Of a stretch of 31,455 nt of DNA, positions 24,157 through 31,455 are shown one piece after another. A model generated the notes under the pieces. The model saw only the letters and a program-made list of their open reading frames with translations. It did not search any database and was not told the DNA's origin. Position 1 is the first letter of the stretch. Every line of letters starts with the position of its first letter. Both the position numbers and the translations under genes were made by a program. This DNA comes from a virus. The DNA is taken from positions 1 through 31,455 of IMG/VR virus record IMGVR_UViG_3300031578_000223; one strand, 5' to 3'.

Positions 24157-27100
24157 ATGGCACAGCAAAATGAAAATCCAGGAACATCATCTGTAATTAC
24201 TAATTCATTCTTAAAAGGAATGAATAAAGATATTACACAGTCTATGGAGCCAAATGAAAGTTGGAGGCATGCGCGTAATGCCATGAACAACTCTACTGAT
24301 GGTGATCTTGGGGTAATTGGTAATGAACCATCAAATTTACAGTGTGGTATAATACCATATACAATTATTGGTGCCATACACAGATATGGAGATCAATGGG
24401 TTGTGTTTTCTACAGATGATATAAACTCGGAAATTGGTAAATTTGATGATAGTTTGTGTCAATATGAAGTTATTGTTAATGACCCTTGTTTAAATTTTAA
24501 CAGAAAGTATTTAATAACTGGTGCAGCAAAAGAAAATTTTGATTGCACTTGGCAAGTATATTGGGATGATAGTAATAATCCATCACGTACATTAAACATT
24601 GATAATGTTCCCTGGATTCAAACTGTATCATCAGCACCAGGAGATCCTTGTATAACTTATAAAGATACAACAAGTTTAAATTGTGAAAAGATTAGACTTG
24701 CTCCTTTATTAGATACACCCTGTGTTAGTTTAAGTAAATCAATAGATGGTGGTATGTTACAAAATGGTGCATATCAAGCATTTATTGCATATACAGAAAA
24801 TGAACAAAGAGTAACTGATTACATTGGTGTTTCTAATATTCAAACGTTATGGTCACATTCTGGTACGGGGGGTTCATTAAACATTAAAGTAAGCAATTTA
24901 GATAAAGATTATGATTATTATGAGTTGGTATTACTTGTAAGAAATCAAGGTCAAACATATGCAAAACGCATAGGTCTTTATAGTACGCAGCAACAAGATG
25001 TTAATATTGATTATATTGATGATACTTTATTAGCTATAGATCTAAAAATAATTCCTCAAAGAAGCCCTGCTTATGAAAAATCAAATGCAATGTATGTTGT
25101 AAATGATTGGTTAATTAGACAAGGACCTATTACCCAATTTGATTTTAACTATCAACCAATAGCAAATGAAATTAAGGTTAATTGGGTAGCAAATCAAATA
25201 GATGCAAGTTATTATCATTTGGGTGGTAATAAGATGGGTTTTTTAAGAGATGAGCAATATGCCTTCTTTATTAGGTGGATTTATAATACAGGAGAAAGAT
25301 CTTCTTCTTATCATATTCCAGGAAGAGCACCAAGGCCATTTACAACCCCGTCAGGAACTTATTTAGAAACAGATATTATATACGGTGCTAATGTTTTAGA
25401 CACTGCAGGAGATCCTTTATATAAGGTTTATAATACAGGAACAATTACAGCACAAAACTTAACAGAAGTTCAACCAGATGGTTCATTAATTATTGCCAGA
25501 GGTGAAATGGGATATTGGGAATCAACAGAAAGATATCCTGCTGATAGACCTGATATTTGGGGTAATCTTTGCGGTAAACCTATTAGACATCATAAGTTCC
25601 CCACTGAAGAAGTAGGGAATGCAGATTCACCATTACATATTAGTACAACGGGGGGGGATTTGATTAATGTTTTGGGTGTTGAATTTACAAATATTGGTAA
25701 ACCAAAAAACAATGATGGTTCATATATTACTAATATAGTAGGATATGAGATATTAAGGGGTTCTAGAGCTGGAGCTAAATCTATTTTAGCAAAGGGGTTA
25801 TTTAGAAATATGCGTAAGTATACTATACCCAATGCAGAAAAGCCAATAGGTAGTACTGTTCAAGGATTATATCCTAATTATCCATATAATGATTTAAGAC
25901 CTGATATTTATTTTCATGATGGAAATGCAAACTCTATTCATAGAACAGAAGGTTGTGATAATTTTACTCAATCATTAAATACTTTTAAATCATTAGGTTC
26001 AGCTCCCCCTATAGATGGTGATCCTTCTGGATATTCTAAAAAAGTATTTACATTTTCATCACCCGATCTAATGTTTACTAAACCATTCCTTAATGCATAT
26101 GAAACAAGATTATATGGTTATTTAAGTGGAAATCAATTGGGTTCTTTTATAGCATCAGAAGACCATCCTCAATTTAAATTGTTAAGAAATGGTTCAGCAT
26201 TAATGGGTGCAATTATAGGATTGGGTTATGCTATAGCTCAAGTTCAAGGAGATAGAGGAACCCATAGAACTTCAGGAAGCGTGGGACCATGGATGGCAAA
26301 TGGTGATAGTGCAGGAATAGTTGCAAATGCGTTATTAAATACTACAGGTGCTAGTGCTAATGCGGGAATTATTAATGGTGCTGTAATTACTTATGAGTCT
26401 TTAGATAGTACTTTAGGTTTAGCTGATTTATGGACGGGTGGTGCAGGTTTAGAATTTGCTAATGGTGTATTTAGTAATACAACGTCTTTAGTTGGTATAG
26501 CTCCTGCAGGAACAGGTGGAGAATATACAATAACTAATAATAAAAATACACCGCTTTCTCAATTACCTTTTGGATTTAAACTTATAGTAACTACTTTTAC
26601 AACGGCAGCTAATATTGCTATAGGGGGTAATGAAATAATAGAATTAATTTACAACTTAGTTAATAAATCTGATTTTGTATTAAAATATAATTCAGCAGGG
26701 TTCTTTAATAAATTTGATAAAATTAATACAGGATTATTTAGAATAAAAAATACAGACTCAAATTATTTAGGTCAGTCATTTCAATCATTTGATAGTGGAA
26801 AGTATAAGATAAATAATTTATTTAGACCGTCTACAGTGGCCGTTTCTTTAAAGGAGGATATAACTGAACCAAGTGTAAATGATACATCAAGATTTACAAT
26901 TGGTGGAGATATAAATACAAATGGCACAGTTAATGTTTATTCTGGTGATTATTTAACTAATCCATCAGATAAAAAAATAAGACCTATATCTGCTTACTAT
27001 GGTGCTCTTAAATTTAATTTTGATAATCAGTACGGTCAATTAGATGGTATTAAGCAAGTTCAAATGCGCGGTTGTGTAGAATATTTAGACCGCACTAAAC

Positions 27101-30100
27101 CCAATGCTTTTAAATATTCTAGTTCTGCTATATTTAGCGGTGATACATTTATTACTAGATATACTGAAAAAGTTATCATGCCAATATTTGCACAATACTT
27201 ATTAGGTCAACCTGATGAATTTACATATGATTATTCACAACATGTTAATATTCCATATCCGAGGTTTTGGTTAAATTCTCAAAAATTTGATATGAGTAAA
27301 TTAGGTAGAAAAATAGCATCTTTAGGTATTATTAGTGGAAGCGGTTTAGATGCTTTGCTACCTAATGATTTATTTTATTTAGATAGAGGTAATGATAGTT
27401 GTAATAATCTTATTACTAGCATTGTTAATAACAGTGATCCTAATCCAATGTTTGCTATGAGATATGCATATATGTATTCTCATTCAAATGGTATATTAGA
27501 TTTCTTTGTAGAATCAGAATGTAATTTAGCTCATAGAGATTGGGAGGATAGAGCTGATGCAAGAATATATGACGTATATGGATACAATGATGTAAAAGAG
27601 TTATTTCATGCACAAATAGAAAAGAAAGATAACTTTTATAAATATGATGAATCATTAAGTCCATCTAAATTTGTAACACAGTTAAGTAGTTTTGGAGAAA
27701 TTCAACCAAGGTACTATGATCCATATGTTGCTGCTAATTGTTATGTAAGTTATCCAAAAAGGTTAATTTATTCTCTACAAGCACAAGTTGAATCTAAGAA
27801 AGATTTTTGGAGAGTATTCTTACCGTTTAATTATAAAGATTTTAAAGGTAAAGTAAGTGTAATTAAACCTATAGATAAAAGTGGGGCTATAGTATTCTTT
27901 CCTTATTTATCTCCGCAGATGTTCCAAGGATTGGATATATTAAAAACACAGTTAGATACTAAACTTACTATTGGTGATGGTGGATTATTTAGTCAACCAT
28001 TCCAAAATGTTGTTAATTCAGATTTATCAAATGAATATGGTTCTTGTGAAAGTTTAAGAAGTGTTATGAATACTCCTGTGGGTTTGTTCTTTATATCTCA
28101 AGCTCAAGGAAAAATATTTCATTTTACAGGTCGAACACTAGATCCAATATCCAATAAGGGTATGAAGTGGTGGTTTAATAAATATTTACCATCTCAACTT
28201 GTTAAACAATATCCTGAATTAGAATCTTCACCATTATCTGATAATGCAGTAGTTGGTGTAGGTTGTCAAACAATCTATGATCCCAATGATGATATAGTTT
28301 ACTTTATGAAAAAAGACTATAGAGTTAAGGCTCAGTATATTGCAGATATTACGTATAATGAAATCATAGGTTTTTCATTAAATAAAAATCTTATTATGTT
28401 GGGTGATCCAATATTTTTTGATGATTGTTCGTGGACTGTAAGTTATGACCCCAAATCTCAAGCTTGGATATCATTCCATGATTGGCATCCAGAATTTGCA
28501 TTGCCCAGTATTAATCATTTCTTTACAACAAAAACATTGCTCACAGATTTTCCCCAATGTCCACCGGGATATAATTTTAACTCTACTAATGGTTTATGTG
28601 AAAGATCCCTTAATATTGATGAATTAGCAATAGTTACTGTAGATCAACTTAACTCTGTTGTTAATGGTGGACCTTCAGATTGCTTAGTGGATATTGTTAT
28701 TGCAATGGACGTATCAGACTCAACAAACTCATTAGGCCGTAAACAAGCTCAATTAGCATGGTTAGATGCATTCTTAAATGATTCAAACATAACAACACCA
28801 ATGGCTGCAGGAAGAATGCAGATAGGCTTTACTGCTTGGGATGATTTAAATATAAACTATGATATACCCAATCCTTTAGGTGGTACTTGGACAATGAGTA
28901 ATACAGTTACCCCAACACAAGTTGCGGCATGGTATAATGCTAATTGGACAAGTATGGGCACCGATGTTTCTTTAGGAATGTCTGCTGGTCAAACAAGATT
29001 AAATAGTAAAGCATCTAGCCAGTTAGGTGATAGAGCTTCACAACCCTTTTTTAAACAAATTTTAATATTAGTTACAGATACAACAAGTAATCCTGGAAAT
29101 ATTGGTTGTCCATATCAAGGTATTGGTGTTTCTCCAAGTGCAGCTGGTCCGGCAAATCAAAGAGTATATGCATTATTTTGTGGTGCAAATACTTCTATAC
29201 CAGTTCCGGGTGTATTATCAAATATATCTTGTACAGCAGGACCCGTAAATGTTGATGGATATCAATTTGGAATTAATGCGGCTGTGCCTGCAACGTTTAC
29301 GGCTGTAGCAACAACTATTGCAAATTCTGTTTGTGCAGTTCCATTTGTATGTGATTGCGCACCCGGTTACACAAAAGTATTTTTTAATACAGCAACTAAT
29401 GTTTATACTTCACCAACTGGTATATGTGATAATATTACACCACCCGTATGTAGAAAAGTAAGCTGCACATGTCCGGAATCTCCTGCTGGTAGTATTACAA
29501 CAACAACGGGAAATTGTGATGATGTTTATTTACTTGGGGATCCAACATATGTAAATCCAGATCCTCAAATTTGTAATTTTTATAAATATGAATCAACACC
29601 GCCTAATTTTAATGTTGGTTCATTTTGGAGACATAATGTTAGATGTGATAGTTTTTCTAATTTCTATGGTACTAATTATCCATGGGAAGTAGAATTGATC
29701 TCTAATACTGGGCAAATAGTTAATACTGTTAGAAGTATGGAATATCAATTAGAGACTTATGTGTACAAAGGTGATATGGGATTTGCTTGTAATGATGATA
29801 GATGGGAAGATTTAAACTTTAACTTTGACCAATCAGTTATTTATAATAATGAGCAAGTATCCGGGTTATTACAATTGACTCCAACACCATATAATAATCC
29901 TGTATTAGAATTGAGCTACCCTATAATAAATTTGAATAACATAAATATTCTGTGTTCTAAGGTAGAACAAAAATATAGATTCAATCAGTTTTATGATATT
30001 ACTAATGATAGAGGAGAATTTACAAACGTTGAACAAGCAATTTGGGATACACAACCAAATGGATATATTAAAGATTTAAATACTACAAATTTAAGTTATA

Positions 30101-30231
30101 ATAAAGCCCCATTACAACACAAGAAGTTTAGACATTATTATAACAATGTTATTTTAAGAAGAGTTAATTCAGGAAATAGAAAGATGTTATTAAGATTGAA
30201 TAACACTAAATTACTTTTATCAATGAGATAA
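24157..30231 (+). CDS. Giant tail muzzle protein (2024 aa) with inserted vWA domain
   Basis: Probable homologue of the crAss-like muzzle (gp44 in ΦcrAss001, from memory; P22 gp10-like stabilisation role), forming the tail tip. The start is typical (NSFLKGMNKDITQSMEPNES, WRHARNAMNNSTDGDLGVIG). Later blocks include GCQTIYDPNDDIVYFMKKDY, WISFHDWHPEFALPSINHFF and SFWRHNVRCDSFSNFYGTNY. Between the last two, about residues 1460-1807 look inserted: C1468-PPGY, then a vWA domain at about 1505-1725 with MIDAS D1518-V-S1520-D-S1522, T1602 and D1641, then C1732-D-C-APGY and CRKVSCTCPES. The insert would lie on the exposed tip and may bind host receptors. The stop overlaps the next start (TAATG). Confidence 0.85.
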   Translation: MAQQNENPGTSSVITNSFLKGMNKDITQSMEPNESWRHARNAMNNSTDGDLGVIGNEPSNLQCGIIPYTIIGAIHRYGDQWVVFSTDDINSEIGKFDDSLCQYEVIVNDPCLNFNRKYLITGAAKENFDCTWQVYWDDSNNPSRTLNIDNVPWIQTVSSAPGDPCITYKDTTSLNCEKIRLAPLLDTPCVSLSKSIDGGMLQNGAYQAFIAYTENEQRVTDYIGVSNIQTLWSHSGTGGSLNIKVSNLDKDYDYYELVLLVRNQGQTYAKRIGLYSTQQQDVNIDYIDDTLLAIDLKIIPQRSPAYEKSNAMYVVNDWLIRQGPITQFDFNYQPIANEIKVNWVANQIDASYYHLGGNKMGFLRDEQYAFFIRWIYNTGERSSSYHIPGRAPRPFTTPSGTYLETDIIYGANVLDTAGDPLYKVYNTGTITAQNLTEVQPDGSLIIARGEMGYWESTERYPADRPDIWGNLCGKPIRHHKFPTEEVGNADSPLHISTTGGDLINVLGVEFTNIGKPKNNDGSYITNIVGYEILRGSRAGAKSILAKGLFRNMRKYTIPNAEKPIGSTVQGLYPNYPYNDLRPDIYFHDGNANSIHRTEGCDNFTQSLNTFKSLGSAPPIDGDPSGYSKKVFTFSSPDLMFTKPFLNAYETRLYGYLSGNQLGSFIASEDHPQFKLLRNGSALMGAIIGLGYAIAQVQGDRGTHRTSGSVGPWMANGDSAGIVANALLNTTGASANAGIINGAVITYESLDSTLGLADLWTGGAGLEFANGVFSNTTSLVGIAPAGTGGEYTITNNKNTPLSQLPFGFKLIVTTFTTAANIAIGGNEIIELIYNLVNKSDFVLKYNSAGFFNKFDKINTGLFRIKNTDSNYLGQSFQSFDSGKYKINNLFRPSTVAVSLKEDITEPSVNDTSRFTIGGDINTNGTVNVYSGDYLTNPSDKKIRPISAYYGALKFNFDNQYGQLDGIKQVQMRGCVEYLDRTKPNAFKYSSSAIFSGDTFITRYTEKVIMPIFAQYLLGQPDEFTYDYSQHVNIPYPRFWLNSQKFDMSKLGRKIASLGIISGSGLDALLPNDLFYLDRGNDSCNNLITSIVNNSDPNPMFAMRYAYMYSHSNGILDFFVESECNLAHRDWEDRADARIYDVYGYNDVKELFHAQIEKKDNFYKYDESLSPSKFVTQLSSFGEIQPRYYDPYVAANCYVSYPKRLIYSLQAQVESKKDFWRVFLPFNYKDFKGKVSVIKPIDKSGAIVFFPYLSPQMFQGLDILKTQLDTKLTIGDGGLFSQPFQNVVNSDLSNEYGSCESLRSVMNTPVGLFFISQAQGKIFHFTGRTLDPISNKGMKWWFNKYLPSQLVKQYPELESSPLSDNAVVGVGCQTIYDPNDDIVYFMKKDYRVKAQYIADITYNEIIGFSLNKNLIMLGDPIFFDDCSWTVSYDPKSQAWISFHDWHPEFALPSINHFFTTKTLLTDFPQCPPGYNFNSTNGLCERSLNIDELAIVTVDQLNSVVNGGPSDCLVDIVIAMDVSDSTNSLGRKQAQLAWLDAFLNDSNITTPMAAGRMQIGFTAWDDLNINYDIPNPLGGTWTMSNTVTPTQVAAWYNANWTSMGTDVSLGMSAGQTRLNSKASSQLGDRASQPFFKQILILVTDTTSNPGNIGCPYQGIGVSPSAAGPANQRVYALFCGANTSIPVPGVLSNISCTAGPVNVDGYQFGINAAVPATFTAVATTIANSVCAVPFVCDCAPGYTKVFFNTATNVYTSPTGICDNITPPVCRKVSCTCPESPAGSITTTTGNCDDVYLLGDPTYVNPDPQICNFYKYESTPPNFNVGSFWRHNVRCDSFSNFYGTNYPWEVELISNTGQIVNTVRSMEYQLETYVYKGDMGFACNDDRWEDLNFNFDQSVIYNNEQVSGLLQLTPTPYNNPVLELSYPIINLNNINILCSKVEQKYRFNQFYDITNDRGEFTNVEQAIWDTQPNGYIKDLNTTNLSYNKAPLQHKKFRHYYNNVILRRVNSGNRKMLLRLNNTKLLLSMR

Positions 30232-31455
30232 TGGAGAAAAAAATACAACATACAGAACGTAGAGGATTACCCGGTGGTCCAAATGAAATGCTTACTTATA
30301 TTACAGGAGTATTTTCTACAGAAGGATTCAGAATGGATAGTCCAGATGTAAATAATGAAGTAAACATTATTCCATCTGGTTCTATTACTATGAAAGAAAG
30401 AGATGGTAGCCCTTTAAGAAAGGGACCAATTCATGGTATAGATAATCTAGGTAATGAGCAAGTTATGTATCCAGGATTTGATTATCAGTTTCCAGGTACA
30501 GAAGTAACAGAAACATTAATAGCCAAAATGGGAGGTGCTCTATTAGATAAAACTATTGAGTGTGGTAACTGCGGTTGGAAATGGAAAGCTGCTGACGGTG
30601 GAAGTGATTTAACAACTTGTCATAAATGTGGCGGAGAAGCAAAGATAAAAGCTCAAGATGGAAAAGAAACTTCTTGGATTGACTATATAAATCCTTATAA
30701 TTGGGGAGTTACAGATTATTCTGATAAAGGAAATTTTAATTCTGCTTATGCTGCTGCAAGAAAAGCAGGAGAAAAAGAATTTATGTGGAATAATCAGAGA
30801 TTTAATACTACTCAAGTAGGTGAAGATAAAAAACCTGATACTAATTTTTTAAATAAAGCATTAGCAGATAACGTAACAGCATACGGTTTCTGGAGTGGTG
30901 GAAATGATAATGTTGCTCCCAATAAAGAATTAGCAGCAATTAATGATAAATATAACCGGTTAAGAGAAGAAGCAAATAAAAAATACAATTATGTTCCAAG
31001 AACATCTAAAGAACAACCAAGAGTTGCAGTTCCTACAGAATTAAGAAAAATCTATAAAAAAAATACAGAAGAATATAATAAAGAAATTTCTAAAATAGCA
31101 TATAATGTAAAAACTGGAGAAAAAATAAAATTACCAAAACATATAACTCCAAATACATTTAGTAAGAGAGTAGAAAATTATGTGGAAGGTAGTGATATAC
31201 ATTTTCCAAAGGTAAGACCAGCTAATATTAATGCTTCACAAGATGCTTTAAGTATTCATCAAGGACAACCTCAAAAATACAATTCATTTGAACTTTCTAA
31301 GTATAAACCTACTGTAACTAAAAATAATAATGTAAAAAATTATGATTTCAGGGGGGATGCTAAACAAGAACTTGAAGATGATTTATTTAAGTATAAAAAC
31401 TCAGATTTTATTAATTCAAAAGAAAAATTTAGACAAGTTACAGGTAGTCATGTTG
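30231..31455 (+). CDS. Cargo-like internal virion protein with zinc ribbon (3' partial)
   Basis: ATG at 30231 overlaps the muzzle stop, and the frame stays open to the window end (over 400 codons, first residues MEKKIQHTERRGLPGGPNEM). A segment RKGPIHGIDNLGNEQVMYPG plus FDYQFPGTEVTETLIAKMGG is followed by a zinc ribbon, C111-x2-C114-x15-C130-x2-C133. A hydrophilic Lys/Asn/Glu-rich region then looks extended and unstructured. In ΦcrAss001 the gene after the muzzle encodes a large cargo protein injected with the DNA (gp45, from memory), and this N-terminus and position fit. The ribbon may bind DNA or stabilise the N-terminus. Total length cannot be known here. Confidence 0.75.
   Translation, partial: MEKKIQHTERRGLPGGPNEMLTYITGVFSTEGFRMDSPDVNNEVNIIPSGSITMKERDGSPLRKGPIHGIDNLGNEQVMYPGFDYQFPGTEVTETLIAKMGGALLDKTIECGNCGWKWKAADGGSDLTTCHKCGGEAKIKAQDGKETSWIDYINPYNWGVTDYSDKGNFNSAYAAARKAGEKEFMWNNQRFNTTQVGEDKKPDTNFLNKALADNVTAYGFWSGGNDNVAPNKELAAINDKYNRLREEANKKYNYVPRTSKEQPRVAVPTELRKIYKKNTEEYNKEISKIAYNVKTGEKIKLPKHITPNTFSKRVENYVEGSDIHFPKVRPANINASQDALSIHQGQPQKYNSFELSKYKPTVTKNNNVKNYDFRGDAKQELEDDLFKYKNSDFINSKEKFRQVTGSHV

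Noticed and set aside
1-31455. tRNA genes, integrase, attachment sites, insertion sequences
   Set aside because: No cloverleaf-like sequence, recombinase motif or terminal inverted repeats were found on either strand by reading. Long structural genes fill nearly all of the window.

Overview
The window looks like the virion-morphogenesis block of a tailed podovirus-type phage of the crAss-like group (order Crassvirales). All 24 convincing genes lie on the + strand. The order is large terminase, portal, scaffold-like protein and major capsid protein; then head accessory proteins and fibres; then ring (tail tubular) proteins, a giant muzzle protein and the first part of a cargo-like protein that runs off the right edge. 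The DNA is strongly AT-rich. No gene has a recognisable Shine-Dalgarno sequence; starts are preceded by A-rich leaders. This translation style and the crAss-like gene content point to a Bacteroidota host. The standard genetic code fits: 22 complete frames end in TAA and one in TAG.

Layout. 3-1829: terL, 5' end outside the window. 1842-4589: portal. 4718-7689: scaffold candidate and MCP, closed by a terminator at 7707. 7759-10342: a 66-aa protein, a 338-aa conserved virion-type protein, a 235-aa connector-like protein and a Dps/ferritin-like protein. 10428-11891: a 487-aa probable abundant virion protein with its own promoter and terminator. 12018-17268: small Cys-containing proteins and two long fibres. 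17344-17628: a coiled-coil protein. 17757-20556: a 739-aa FN3 + vWA surface protein and a 186-aa Cys-rich + FN3 protein. 20684-21889: a calcineurin-type metallophosphoesterase with terminators on both sides. 21948 to the end: a 188-aa protein, two ring proteins, the 2024-aa muzzle and a cargo-like protein with a zinc ribbon.

Control. Five intrinsic terminators divide the block into short units. A recurring T-tract + TATATTATA element lies in front of five genes that begin units (sites at 4675, 10365, 11981, 17700 and 21928). In two of these the terminator T-tract directly abuts the promoter-like core. I infer a phage-specific or late promoter.

Most interesting points. (1) A von Willebrand factor A (vWA) domain with complete MIDAS residues sits inside the muzzle, flanked by C-x-PGY segments, and a second vWA protein lies 4 kb upstream. 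(2) A 172-aa protein keeps the exact spacing of four of the five Dps ferroxidase ligands. (3) The T-tract/TATATTATA motif looks like an undescribed promoter class. (4) The metallophosphoesterase is arranged like a moron. Assignments to crAss families rest on sequence features and remembered families, not on a search.
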